DNA of 64,000 nt, from positions 38,282,901 through 38,346,900 of the forward strand of contig CM055272.1 of the NCBI GenBank assembly GCA_029237695.1. The letters run 5' to 3'. The notes beneath the pieces are model-generated. The model was not told the origin of the DNA. It made no database searches and saw only the letters and a program-made list of their open reading frames with translations. Positions 23,501 through 33,500 of the stretch are shown here, piece by piece (within the stretch, counting starts at the first letter, position 1; each line of letters begins with the position of its first letter). This stretch comes from Conchocele bisecta. Lineage: Eukaryota; Mollusca; Bivalvia; Lucinida; Thyasiridae. Both the position numbers and the translations under genes were made by a program.

Positions 23501-25181
23501 AAAAAGTTAATTGATGAAATTCCATCAAGTATTGATTTTATTGCGAAAAACGATTTTCCTATGGGATAAATGGGGGCTAAATAAATATATTTTTTTAATA
23601 TTTATTTTTATTTGTGGACCGATTTTCCAAATATAACTTTTGTTTTCTTAATTACATCATTTGCAAGCTATCTCGCCAGGTTTCGGAGTGAAATTCCAAA
23701 AAAAAAAAAAATTTATTCTTCAGGATCAAACCAAAAAAAATAATTGGAAATTGACTCCCCATGTTAAATTCCCATAGGAAAATTGTTTTTTCGCTATAAA
23801 ATCAATATTTGATCGAATTTCATCAAATAATTTTTTTTTCGGAGGGTGACTTTTTTGTTATTGATGAAAAAGTACTTACTTTTAAATATTTTTTAGATTT
23901 AATGTGTTTAATAGCAAAAAGTTCGTCGGCAGAAAAACGTGAAACAGATAGTAGTATATTTGGACTACGTTCGTGTTAGTTTTATTGTCATACCAGTCGC
24001 ACCTTCAAATCATTCACCTATAAGTTCATTGTCAAACATTGGTGTATAGTAGTTTAGATAAAACTTCCTAGCCCCTCATGATAAACTTGATATCGAACAA
24101 CTCTAGCCAGGTATTCTTCAAACCCTTCTGCAGGTATGCACTACTGGTATAATATAACGGAGTCGATGAGCTGTGACACCATTTTCCGGTATTTCTCTTG
24201 TACAACGACGGAGTTCTAAATGCATTCGGATGGGATTTTGGACTCAAGCTTACCTCGAGAAGATTTGAGCACCCACCACATGCAACATACTCAGTAAGTA
24301 TGCTAAGGTTACAGTTGGCAGCATACACTTTAAATGAGCTACTTGTGCTACAACATTAGGGAGAAGGCATGTGCTTTTGTACCTAAGTAGATGTACGATT
24401 TGTCGTGAAAAATATTTACAGAAACTGTGATATTAAGTGATATTAAGTTCGTAAAATTTGTAAATAGTTGTCTAGAAAATTAGCACATCTTCTTACTAGG
24501 TACAAGTCACATACTTTGTCTCATTATTTACACCGCTTCCAAAAGGAAGTTCTAATAGTAATAGTGTGTGATCCTGAAAAACATGACCGATATGCTTGTA
24601 TACTTGAAGTGAAATGTACCAGTAGACATGTAAAACATAATTCCGCCAAGAGGGATATACATGTACCCCTTTATTTCATTGATCCATTAAATTGCCCGGT
24701 CATCGTATAAATTTACCATGTCGCTTTATACAGTAGCCGAGTTCACCAAAATTGCAAAGTATGCTTATCTTGCTAAGTACACTTTGAAGGAGAAATGTTC
24801 AATTGAAGGATACCTTTGTTAATTGTTATTATACTGAATGTATTACATTATCACCGCCATTTTTTCTGTGATAATGTAATAAATTCAGTATAATAATTCT
24901 ACATAATTTTCATCATCAAATATATGCAGTCGTTAGTTCTATATGAAATAATGTATTGCGGGAAAAAAATATGATTACTCTCTCAAAGTATACTTAGCTA
25001 GATAAGTATGCGTAGCAATTTTGTTGAAATCGGCTACTGGTACATATACATGTATATTAATAATTTGAGATGCTACTCACAGGCGTTCCTGAACCCAGTC
25101 CCCACGTGCTTGGATCACTGGGGGACACTGACCACTATGCATATCTACATGACCAGCCACTACCTGCGAGACACGTGCTAG
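11554..25181 (+). CDS. Secreted protein of unrecognised family, paralogue A (frame broken in exon 7)
   Basis: Coding exons are 11554..11641, 12574..12597, 15737..15841, 17645..17745, 19564..19678, 20393..20566, 24134..24293 and 25083..25181 (TAG), each with AG/GT borders and matching phase. ATG 11554 was chosen because it aligns with the starts of B and C. Residues 1-18 form a signal peptide (MMWRAALLVAMG.., likely cleavage after VTQA). Then come the microexon SAWNDLK, a VTWGNPFTSY block, HFKGKRFF..NGYIAGIQ, the block ending ITAYFVDP, GTGTGLWIQNGTDP, and a C-terminal C-L-D-H-W-G-T-L block. Six cysteines could form three disulfides; NGT is an N-glycosylation site. Exon 7 is 4 nt shorter than in B and C: one codon plus a single base missing after ATTTTCC at about 24186. 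That shifts the frame and gives TAA about 30 nt later, though the rest of the exon stays conserved in the other frame. Either a recent inactivation or a homopolymer sequencing error. I do not recognise the family and assign no function. Confidence 0.85.
13289..13665. repeat. Dispersed ~370-bp repeat, copy 1
   Basis: Begins GTGTACACGAGATTTACGGA with an inverted partner GGTCCGTAAATCTCGTGTAC about 100 bp later. It continues through CATGTGTAAGCTTGTTGCTG, CAATTGGCTCGTCG and GATCAGTGACCGGCGC. The same order recurs at 29271..29625. The class is unknown; only the left part is palindromic. Confidence 0.85.
13896..14235. repeat. Dispersed repeat with internal 120-bp tandem duplication
   Basis: TTTTGCAAGTAATTTCCATA to AAATTAACGTA(C/T)CAACATC occurs twice in a row (about 13974..14093 and 14094..14213) with very few differences. 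The same sequence, with TGAACCCGAAATCCCGCTAT- or ATGAGCCGGCTCGTGACGAG-type flanks, recurs near 16443, 42107 and 48502. Confidence 0.85.
14646..15105. repeat. Tandem repeat, ~167-bp unit, three copies
   Basis: Units start near 14646, 14812 and 14979 with GGTCAAAA.G.CAAGGT.ATATT-like sequence and carry GTGTGGCATTTGT and CGAACTTCTTAATGTGTGAA. The copies are clearly diverged. No coding signal. Confidence 0.85.
15370..15735. repeat. Low-complexity TTGTA/TATTG expansion reaching a splice acceptor
   Basis: About 365 bp of loosely repeated TATTG/TTGTA words. The tract runs straight into the acceptor of gene A exon 3 (TATTGCAG|TG), replacing the usual pyrimidine tract, and contains an upstream look-alike TATTGCAG|TG at 15646..15653. 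Confidence 0.9.
15889..15980. repeat. Element fragment with TCCCGTCAACACAGTGCGTA end
   Basis: TCATCCCGTCAACACAGTGC followed by CACGGTGCCGTGAAAC and ATACGACCTAATCACTGCGT. The same blocks, inverted, form the element at 37613..37756. Confidence 0.75.
16600..17410. repeat. 63-bp minisatellite, about 12 units
   Basis: Units such as TTCCCTTTGGTACTACCTGT followed by GTCAGTATCTACCGGTGTCA and ACTTTGCTGCATTAAATGTT repeat with a 63-bp period. Because 63 is divisible by three, frames stay open on both strands: a 21-residue hydrophobic unit on plus and a Thr/Asp-rich unit (KLTPVDTDTGS) on minus. It lies in intron 3 of gene A with no matching splice structure, so I treat it as a minisatellite. Some units are shortened to CAGTATCACTTTGC. 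Confidence 0.88.
17411..17604. mobile_element. R3 element, copy 2 (left end lost)
   Basis: Starts inside the arm at CGTAAGTGCAAATTTAGGAT, has the central palindrome GCATAGGCTGCATATGCAGC, and ends AGTCGTACGAAGTTTACTGA. It fuses directly onto the end of the 63-bp minisatellite, 40 bp before gene A exon 4. Confidence 0.85.
18126..18470 (-). pseudogene. Remnant of a non-LTR retrotransposon ORF (3' part)
   Basis: The minus-strand frame from about 18410 to 18126 reads DAVVLS, a stop, then LRIGHTLLTYSYMLKGEP, later VQHILLDC and NVTSLAELF. The RLRIGHT..H/YS.L..GE...C..C...TVEHIL.DC pattern is typical of the region downstream of the reverse transcriptase in jockey/I-type LINEs. The in-frame TGA sits where the family usually has arginine, so the copy is dead. 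There is no reverse-transcriptase core nearby; only a tail fragment in intron 4 of gene A. Confidence 0.75.
18276..18764. repeat. Exact tandem duplication, 243-bp copies
   Basis: Copy 1 (18276..18518) and copy 2 (18522..18764) start GGTAAATGTGCTGTGGCACG and end CACTAATTTGTTTAT, with only three bases between. I saw no difference between them. Copy 1 covers part of the LINE remnant. The identity implies a very recent duplication or an assembly artefact. Confidence 0.92.
19166..19543. mobile_element. Inverted-repeat element next to gene A exon 5
   Basis: GGATCATCGCTAGTTATCTC ... TTATTTATAGAAATCCGGTC at the left and GACCGGATCTCTATAAATAA ... AAATAACTAGCTACGATCC at the right form imperfect arms of about 50 bp. 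It ends only 20 bp before the exon, so the whole pyrimidine tract of that acceptor sits in the gap between element and exon. Confidence 0.85.
19701..20006. mobile_element. R1 element, copy 3 (complete)
   Basis: GTAGCCTATTTCATCAACAT to ATGTTGATGAAATAGGCTAC, with the arms continuing through AGCAAAGTATACTTTGAGGG and a central ATTACATTATCACAGCCATT hairpin. One of the two best-preserved copies, with copy 9 at 47458. Lies in intron 5 of gene A. Confidence 0.93.
20572..20945. repeat. Composite of short inverted repeats with TGTTGTAGAGAGGT ends
   Basis: CTCTCTACAACAGCC at 20574 is answered by GGCTGTTGTAGAGAGGT at 20623 and by TGTTGTAGAGAGGTGGCCGT at 20906. Between them, 20705..20790 is a palindrome centred on TTTCCAATGGAAATGATTCT flanked by TTTCACAGCA and AGTGCTGTCAAA. 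The palindrome recurs near 56950..57060. Confidence 0.65.
22483..23207. mobile_element. 725-bp element with TTTGTCATACCGCAGAT ends
   Basis: Left ATGTTTGTCATACCGCAGAT and right ATCTGCGGTATGACAAATAC are inverted with one difference over about 20 bp. The interior has a CATATATATTATATGAC palindrome near the left end and no supported gene. The longest simple terminal-inverted-repeat element in the window. Confidence 0.78.
23209..23346. repeat. Foldback, 62-bp arms, 14-bp loop
   Basis: GTTATTGTGATTCTACACAG ... ATGTTCACCC and its inverse GGGTGAACAT ... CTGTGTAGAATCACAATAAC. I count one mismatch in the arms. It begins two bases after the preceding element ends and is followed at 23382 by an R5 foldback. 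Confidence 0.92.
23382..23954. mobile_element. R5 foldback element, copy 2
   Basis: CTACGGTCTGTTCCACGTTT and AACGTGAAACAGATAGTAG ends, arms with AAATCTAAAACATATTTAAA and AGTACTTTCTTATCAATAAC, and an inner TAATTGATGAAATTCCATCA pair. Contains an A13 run and a T8 run, and no gene. Confidence 0.88.
24732..25037. mobile_element. R1 element, copy 4
   Basis: GTAGCCGAGTTCACCAAAAT to TGTTGAAATCGGCTAC with the central ATTACATTATCACCGCCATT hairpin. It ends 45 bp before the last exon of gene A. Confidence 0.9.
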
Positions 25182-25285
25182 CTCCACTGGCCACAATAAC
25201 CACACTGTTACACTTCCAGCTGTCATGACCATGCTATCAATAGTCACTGGTATATGAGGGCAACATTAAATCTCACGCGTCGGGA

Positions 25286-25291
25286 AATAAA
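25286..25291 (+). terminator. Poly(A) signal of gene A
   Basis: AATAAA 105 bases downstream of the gene A stop codon, with a further ATTAAA at 25265. A normal spacing for a short 3' UTR. Confidence 0.6.
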
Positions 25292-25433
25292 TGAATGCAG
25301 CAGTTCTGCTTTGCAGACATATAATGAAACGTTTCTGAGCTATATTTGTGTATTAAATATTGTCTAGGTCAACATGATGTTGTTGTTGTTTCTAATCACC
25401 TGACCAGTGTATCCGTTTGGTAATGAACACCAG

Positions 25434-25736
25434 TTGCCGATTTCATCAAAATAGCAAAGTATACTTATCTTGCTAAGTACACTTTGAGGGAAAACTTTTC
25501 AATTGAAGGATACCTTTGTTAATTGTTATTATACTGAATGTATTACATTATCACAGTCATTTAGGTTGTGATAATGTAATACATTCAGTATAATAATTAT
25601 GCATACTTTTAATCATCTAATATATGCAGTCGTTAGTTCTATATGAATAATGCATTACGGGGAAAATAAGTGATTACTCTCTCAAAGTATACTTAGCTAG
25701 ATAAGTATGCGTAGCAATTTTGTTGAAATCGGCTAC
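25434..25736. mobile_element. R1 element, copy 5
   Basis: GTTGCCGATTTCATCAAAAT to TGTTGAAATCGGCTAC. It shares with copy 4 the diagnostic TTCAATTGAAGGATACCTTT block, so these two neighbours form a subfamily or one was copied from the other. Confidence 0.9.
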
Positions 25737-25828
25737 TGGCACATAAACATATATATTAATAATTTAAGATGCCACGTGCTTGCATCAATGGGGGACACTG
25801 TCCACTATGCATATCATAATGAACACCA

Positions 25829-26114
25829 GTTGCCGATTTCACCAACATTGCAAAGTATGCTTATCTAGCAAAGTATACTTTGAGGGAGAAATCATTTATT
25901 TATCCAGAAATGCATTATGTCATATAGAACTAACCACTGCATATATTTGATGCTTAAAAGTATGCAGAAATATTATACTGAATGTGTTACATTAGCACAG
26001 CGAAAATACATTCAGTATAATACAAATTAATAAACTTATCCTAAAATTGAAAATTCCTCCCTCAAAGTATACTTTGATAGATAAGTATACTTCGCAATGT
26101 TGTGAAATAGGCTA
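25829..26114. mobile_element. R1 element, copy 6
   Basis: GTTGCCGATTTCACCAACAT to TGTTGTGAAATAGGCTAC. The central hairpin is reduced to TGAATGTGTTACATTAGCAC plus a short inverse. A GAACACCAGTTGCCGATTTC start is shared with copy 5. Confidence 0.88.
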
Positions 26115-27026
26115 CAGTTGTCATTGCTTAACCGAAGAGGGAGAGCATGGTGTACACGTGTGGCTGCTCCGTTGTAAGCCTTTATGTTAGGACAATTCTA
26201 TCATGGGAATGTTATGCTTTGTATTGTCTGGTTGATTGGGTGAAACATCTACCCTATGTTCATGGGTGTATCAATTGGTGCGACTGGTGCGACAATAAGT
26301 ATTTTTGGTGTGACGCTCCTGTCTAATAATGACATAGGAACATACATGTAACGAGACGTGACACCACTATATACGATATTGTCGCACCAGTATTGTGTCT
26401 TGTTAATTATCCCCGGCATATGAAGTATGTTACGGGGTATATAGTGTTCGTCGTTCCGTCCCGTCGTCCGTTTAAGTTGTAATGTGTCGGTCCTGGCACC
26501 GGTCTGGGTTATACGTGAGTCTTTGCTCACTGGCTCTATTTTTAATAATAACGATATAACAACAGGAGTGCGACCATAAGCGAAACATATCTGCTATTGG
26601 TATACGGTATGGCACACTCCAGATCGTGTATACATGTGTAAACCGACATAAACTCGTTTATAAATAAAATGCAGATCGTCAAACTTTCCGCGCACCACAC
26701 TTTATTTTGGCACAATGCCATCGGTCTACTCCAGACCGTTTATATATAACTGTATGCCTAAATTTCCTAAATACAGTGTAACATATGCAAACCGGACACC
26801 ATGAAAACACAGTCATGTGATCTTATTTTTGATGAGTGTCTTGGTCATTTACCTCATTGGATAATGTCTGCTCGTGAGCGCATAGCACACAACTAAGACT
26901 CAGAATTTTAAAATGCCTGATTTACAGTGAAACCTCCCTAAGCCCAACACCCTGGGGACCTCCGAGTGCACCAATGTATGCTTGCCTGATTATGTAATCT
27001 GAAAACGGTTATATTCTAGCTTGTCA

Positions 27027-27350
27027 GTAGCCAATTTCACAAAAAATGCTAAGCATATTTATCTATATGTGTACTTTTAAGGAGTAATCATTTTTTTCCC
27101 CGAAATGTAATATTTCATATATAAATAACGACTGCATAATATATATTTGATGATTAAAAGTATGCAGAATTGTTATACTGAATTGATTACATTATCAGAG
27201 CCAAAATTACTTCAGTATAATACAAATGGCTGTGATAATGTAATAAATGCAGTATAATAATGTTGTCAGAAAATATTTTATTTCATTGAATAAAAATTAA
27301 TAAATTTATCCTTAAATTTAAAATTTCTCCCTCAAAGTGTACTTGAAACT
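27027..27350. mobile_element. R1 element, copy 7 (right end lost)
   Basis: GTAGCCAATTTCAC start, the CATATATAAATAACGACTGC block, and a disordered centre in which CAGTATAATA occurs twice. The right end stops at CTCCCTCAAAGTGTACTTG. Confidence 0.8.
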
Positions 27351-27543
27351 TAAAACTGTAGAATAGACAACAAACGCTTATATTCACCCATATTTCCTTT
27401 ATATTAGAGTATGTGTCTATTGAACATTTACCTGGTTCATCGGAATAATTTAGTCTAGACGGTCTTCAGCTGTATTGTTACTTGCGGGCAATAACTCTGA
27501 AACAATCCAGTACCGTCCTTAGCATATCGCCATTATTTCAGAC

Positions 27544-28082
27544 AACAGTCTGTTTCATGTTTTTCTGCCGACCTCAAAGTTTTGGTTATTAAACGCATTC
27601 AATATATAAAATTTAGGTGTTGTAATAATTTAAGTATTTTTTTCATCAGTAAAAAAAGTCTCCATCCCAAACATTGCATTTGATGAAATTGCACCAAATA
27701 TTCATTACATTGTGAAATTTCAATTTTTCCTATGGAGATTTAACATGAATTTATTGGGTGCTAAACATAGATTTTTAAAAAACACATTTTCAAAATCAAA
27801 ATATTGTTTTCTTAGTTACAACATTTCCAAGCTAACTAGTCAGGTTTCGGAGCCACTTTCCAATGTTTTTGTTTTTCGACTCTCCTCGTCACTCTTCACC
27901 CCCTTTTTGCCCCATGTTAAATTGCGATGTGAAAATTGATTTTTCGCAATAAAATCAACAGCTTTTAAAGAGGGTGATTTTTTTTGTTATTGATGAAAAT
28001 GTATTGAAATTTACATATTATTTAGATGCAATGTGTTTAATAGCCAAACATTTGTTGGCAGAAAAACGTGGAACAGACAGTA
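27544..28082. mobile_element. R5 foldback element, copy 3
   Basis: AACAGTCTGTTTCATGTTTT start and AACGTGGAACAGACAGTA end; arms with GTATTTTTTTCATCAGTAAA and TTATTGATGAAAATGTATTG. More diverged than the other two copies, so probably the oldest. Confidence 0.83.
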
Positions 28083-28400
28083 CTCATATTGGACTGGTAC
28101 CAATGAGAACTTCTGTCCTACCACATCACACTATTCATCTAGCACACATACAGAAGGCCGAAGAGCCCGAATAAACGTATATTTAGATGGAATTTATTTT
28201 TGCAATTTCTAACAGTGACAGTTGACTAACTAGGTCGGTCCCAGAATAGAAGGCGAGTGGTGTACGGTCGCCACCAAAGAAAATATAACACGCAATAGGC
28301 AATAATAAAATGAACACAACGAATGCGAGCATGAAAAAAACGCCCAACACATCAAGGTCCCGGGAGATTAAGACAGGAATACACTGAAAGACAATGCAAT

Positions 28401-28541
28401 ACTGGTCTTCACCCATCATTGTAAAGTCTTGACCACTCAACTGACGACTCCAAATCGGTACCCTTGTCGCCATGACAAGGGTACCGATTTGGAGTCGTCA
28501 GTTGAGTGGTCAAGACTTTACAATGATGGGTGAAGACCAGT
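28401..28541. repeat. Perfect foldback, 68-bp arms, 5-bp loop
   Basis: ACTGGTCTTCACCCATCATT ... GGTACCCTTGTC, loop GCCAT, then GACAAGGGTACC ... AATGATGGGTGAAGACCAGT. I found no mismatch in the 68-bp arms. Perfect identity means it formed recently or is an artefact of reading both strands of one molecule. The ATG of a 96-codon minus-strand frame falls in the loop. Confidence 0.95.
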
Positions 28542-28678
28542 GTACATGGCCCTCCAATTTACCTATTGCCGTCAGAAACATACTTGAAGAAAGAATAAAT
28601 GATATATCCAAATATTACATTGTCACTGCATGTTAATTCCTTATCCCGACATTGTGTTTACGTTTTGGTACATACACA

Positions 28679-28885
28679 ACCGCCTGCGTTAAGTTTGTCC
28701 AGATGAGAGAGTTTCTGAACATATAGTGGCAATCGCAACTTGCAATCAAGCAGTTTGATTGGCTGAGCCTGAACTGTAGCACATCTCAGGCTCAGTCAAT
28801 CGAGCTGCTTGCTTTCAATCACAATATTCAAGTATTTTTAAATACAGAAATTAACAAATATTGGCAGCATTAACGCAGGCGGTGG
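28679..28885. repeat. Palindromic MITE, GCCTGCGTTAA ends, copy 2
   Basis: ACCGCCTGCGTTAAG at the left and ATTAACGCAGGCGGTG at the right, with the inner pair GATTGGCTGAGCCTGA / CAGGCTCAGTCAATC. The best-preserved copy of its family. Confidence 0.85.
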
Positions 28886-29270
28886 TTTATCCAAATAATA
28901 CAGTGTCACTGCGCTTTGCATGCTAGTTCTCTATCCCGCCAATTGCGTTCACGTTTTGCTACATACATTAGCCACGATGTTGTCAATGACGACACGCTAT
29001 TGACTGGCAACCTCGCTGCTCTATGAATTGCGACACAATGTCGTAAAGCAAAATGATTCTGAATTTTAACGCCATATTTGTTGTTTTACGGTTTTGAAGC
29101 AATTCAATGTAAATATATGTAATAACACCATGGGATGTTCAGTTTACTTTGGTAGCAAACCATTTGGTATGTTTCAAGCTTGCCAGGAGTCCGAATTATA
29201 TATAGAAATTACTCTTCAAGTAACAATAATAGTATACATGTACAATTATTGACTTTGAGTCGGTGTACAC

Positions 29271-29625
29271 GAAATTTACGGACCTGAGAAAAGTCATATT
29301 AATATGACCTTTCAAAGGTCCGTAAATCTCGTGTAAACCGACTCAAAAGACAATAATGTTTTTATTATATGACTTATGTTTTTCTGAAACCCGACTGACA
29401 TGTATGTACAAGTTTTCTTCAGTTGGCATCCATTGTTGTTATTTTGCTGTCAACTGCGAAGTATATTTTTAAGCTTGTTGCTGATTGGATGATCATATTT
29501 GCGTAGAGTTGTTCAATTGGCTCGTCGGTGAACCGTTTCTTTTTTCCGTTGCGTGATCAGTGACTCGCGCTTCCAGGTCAATCTCACATTTAGAATATCA
29601 CTCTCGGACTCAAGCGAGACGAGTC
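29271..29625. repeat. Dispersed ~370-bp repeat, copy 2
   Basis: GGTGTACACGAAATTTACGG, the inverted AGGTCCGTAAATCTCGTGTA, AAGCTTGTTGCTGATTGGAT, CAATTGGCTCGTCGGTGAAC and GATCAGTGACTCGCGC, in the same order as the copy at 13289. It is followed by the short palindrome TCGGACTCAAGCGAGACGAG/TCCGA. Confidence 0.85.
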
Positions 29626-30270
29626 CGAGACTGATATTCAGATGAATATCATATACGTTCGCAATCATGTGACACTCTATTGGGCAATCAGTCATATAAT
29701 AATGCAGTTTCCTTGCATATTTCTGTTCAGTTGAAAGGAATCTAGATGCATTATCACAAACAAATAACATTTAGGGTGACAATTGTGTTTCGCCCTTTCA
29801 CCAACAAGGTCAAATAAACCAATACAATATGAAAGCATCTGTATGTGTAATAAATTATGTAATATTTCCAAAAAAATACTTGGTGCATGTGTATTATGGG
29901 ATGTATCTGTTTCAATGTCACCTGGCTCAGTCGATGCATATAGACCAATTACAACACACCAGCGACACAGACAGAATACACACACATACTCCATTACATG
30001 ATATATTCATTGACTATGGGCTATTTCTTAAAAGAAAGAAACATTATTTCATACATTTTCAGTTTATTCGCATGGTATGAGGTAGCAATATGTGTACATG
30101 TATACATTTTGGTGAGTGTTATCTGCGTATAGACGGCATACATTCGCCGACGTTCCATTGGTTGAACCTCGTGTAGCCGGATACATCTGATATTGAATTT
30201 ATTAACGTAACTGACCGTTCCGTTGTATCATTCTGACCAAATGTTGACGTGTACATCTGAAAAGCATGTG

Positions 30271-30421
30271 CATCTCCATAGCCTGATCAAGATCGGTACT
30301 GTTCGCCATTGCATGAAACAATGAAACACATGTAATGCTTCTAACAAGGAATATATATCATTATTAGGCTACGACAATGTGCTATTGGATCAGGAAGTAC
30401 ACTCCACACATATACCATAAG
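30271..30421. mobile_element. R4 fragment downstream of gene B
   Basis: GCATCTCCATAGCCTGATCA to CACACATATACCATAAGG, the right two thirds of an R4 element. It lies about 95 bp beyond the gene B stop codon. An R4 fragment sits at almost the same distance beyond gene C. Confidence 0.75.
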
Positions 30422-30515
30422 GACATATTTCAGCAATATATGCTTCAAAAGTTTTGTATTCCCGGATTCACGAAGCTGATAATGTATTCCATATTGACAC
30501 CATGCCGTATCACGT

Positions 30516-33500
30516 CTAGCAGAGGTCCAGAAGGTAGTGACTGTCCATGTATATATGCAGCGTGGTCAGTGTTCCCCACCGACCCAGACACGTGGGTACT
30601 GGGTCCAGGAACGCCTGTGGATAAAATGTGCATTTTGACATTGAAACTACAATACACTGTCAAGAGATCAAGGAGTATCGTCCAACGCGTTATCAGAAAC
30701 ATACATTGCAAGTGTATTGTATATGGCATTTGTTCATTTGTGTCACGGACAGTGCCATCAAACCACAAACATTGGGCCTGGACTACGATGGCGGCTTCGA
30801 CATAAATCTACTTACCAAGAGGGGTCTAATATGACTACTTCGACATAAATATATTTACCAAGAGGGGTCTAATATGGCTGCTTCGGCACAAATCTATTTA
30901 CCAAGAGGGGCTACTATGACTGATTCGACATAACTATATCTACCAAGAGGGGCTGATATTGCTGCTTCGGCGCAAAGCTATTTACCAAGAGGGGGCTAAT
31001 ATTGCTCTTTCGGCATAAATCTATTTACCAAGAGGGGGCTAATATTGCTGCTTCGGCACAAAGATATTTATCAAAAGGGGGCTAATATTGCTCCTTCGGC
31101 ACATATTTGTTTACATGTACGAAGAGGGAAACACATTGAAGTGTTGCTAAGAAGTCCCTTATGAACCCCCTCTTCTACTGGCCGGTTTAAGACAGATACA
31201 ATATTGCGATTGACTTTCGGTATGTGTACAACATTGACAATGAAAAGGAAACACCCGATAGCCACACACACTACCTACCGAATATGAGCCGGGCGTCGGA
31301 TGCTCGAACACGCTTGATTCCTTGATATTGATGCCAAATGCCCAGCCGAAGCCGTTTAGAACTCCGCCATTGTAGAGAAGGAATACGGGGAATATTGTGT
31401 CGCAGCTCATCGATGGCGATAGGTTGTACCAGTAGTGCACACCTTAAAGCATAGAATGGAATTAGTTATACTCATGATATTCAGTGCTCCAGATAAGGTG
31501 CTTATTGACGTATTTTACGCACTTATTTTAGCAGAATACGCATTGATTATCAAAATTGGGGGTACAAAATACTCACAGCAATCTGAAAATACGCATTGAT
31601 TTTCAAACTGAGTAGTGAAAATAATGTAATAAAGTTGAAATTTACTTAGTTGGGCTGCAAAAAACAAGCTTTTTATAGCTGAATTTTAAAGTTCTTTTAT
31701 TTTTTTTATCTATTTAAGAAGGAAAATCAATAAAACATTTGCAAAAGTAAAATACGCGTTGCATTTGAAATATGGGGGTATATTGTGCTTTAGATACAAA
31801 ACTCTGTAGATGGAGCTCTGTAATACTATTTATGTTATACCAGTAGTGCACACCTTAAACCATTGTATGATATTAGTTGTGTGCATGCTAATAGTTCGAT
31901 TATACAAGTAGTGCACACCTTAGAGCATAGAATGGCATTAGTTATATAGTTATACTCATGATACGAGTATGTTATACCAGCAGTGCCTACCTTAAACCAT
32001 TGTATGATATTAGTTATATGCATGCTAATAGTTATATCAGTAGTGCACACCGTAAAGCATTGAGCGACATTAGTTATAAAAATTATACTATTTATGTTAT
32101 ACAAGTAGTGCACACATGAGAACAATGAATGACATTAGTTATATTCATGATAGTTAAATTTTACCAGTAGTGCACACGGTAGACCATTGACTGACATTAA
32201 TCAGACTACCGAGATTTCTGTGAATACAAACACAGGACACGGGTGCATGAGTAGCGATAATACCTGTCTGATTTAAGAATATTATTTTGCAAAAATGTTC
32301 AGTTCTTACATGCATATCAAACACTATGGGTGACTAGTAATTATCAAATCATGTATTGTTGTCACTACAATCCTCATATAAACAGTATGCAAGACACAGT
32401 TAAGATATCAATGATAATTGCTGAATTCGACTACCACAAAACTATACACAATCATATAAAATATAACTGTGCTTTAAATCTTGACGGTGAATGTAGCCGT
32501 TTTATAACATACAAACCTATGTAAATAATGCGTACCCATTGTTTTGAAACACTTGTTCTTTGTCCACATGGTCTTGTCGGCGTCGGTCATCAGGTGGGGT
32601 ATTCTCGGAGAGTCCATGACTGGGTCCGTGCCGTTCTGGATCCACAGACCAGAGCCTGTGCCCTGGCTTTGGAAGTCCGCCGCTGACCGCCCCGTCGTGC
32701 AGATAATGGCTGCGAGTTAGTGTAAAATAGAATTATAATATGCCCAAACGATACCAAGAAACCCAGGTAAACTAACATTACAATTTCTATAGGTTATTTG
32801 ATTTATATGTGGATATATGAACGGGTTCCGTAGCGTGCGATATTGTGCCACTTTAGGAGCGCAATATAGCTGTGCGGCGGAACGAGTGGCATATATCCAC
32901 ATATAGATCACGTACCGTTTATTATATACGTAATCACAAATCGGTGATGATTTAGAAGGAACTATTTTACGAGATGAAACGTAGTTCCAGTAGTGATCAA
33001 TATGAACTCAGGAGACGTCAAATTGAATATGAAAAATGATGAACGGCTCGGCTCCATTGTGTTTCAATGGGAAACGAAAGTACGTACAAAATAAAAAAAA
33101 AACGTATATAACTGGCAAGCGTACAACGGTAATTATATTATTTTCAAAATGCACCAAGGTGCACTGTACTAGGGGCGGTGGACGTTATTCCCACAAGGGA
33201 AATAACTAATAAATGGAAAACATATTAATATGAACGCAAATACTGTGCTATATATCACAAACACCAACAAAGGCTGAAACACACGAATGGTATATATACT
33301 GGAATAATTCAGTACACAATCTTAGCCACTGTTCGACCTTCGAAGTTGGTACCTTTGTCTTCATTCATATTTGTGTTATTGTGTATGTTCATTTACACTG
33401 TTTTCAAATGCTTAGCCTGCTGTTTTGTTATAATTATTTTCGATTCATTTTCTGTGGATGTGTATGCATTTCTGAATACGGTTACGTCGGTATATGTACG

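Larger units (their letters stand above)
25182..30515. other. Region between the convergent genes A and B
   Basis: No supported gene. Occupied by R1 copies 5-7, an R5 copy, a perfect foldback and several smaller repeats, with AT-rich unique sequence between. Open frames of up to 96 codons here overlap palindromes or lack splice or start context. Confidence 0.7.

Noticed and set aside
26249..26530. 93-codon minus-strand frame
   Set aside because: No recognisable motif, no start or splice context, and it lies between mobile elements in the A-B intergenic region.
28183..28473. 96-codon minus-strand frame with a hydrophobic stretch
   Set aside because: The ATG is in the loop of the 68-bp foldback and the first codons are one arm of it. 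The hydrophobic segment alone is not enough to call a membrane protein.
30377..30805. 142-codon plus-strand frame
   Set aside because: It is antisense to the last exon of gene B (30516..30614), whose coding strand is fixed by homology to A and C.
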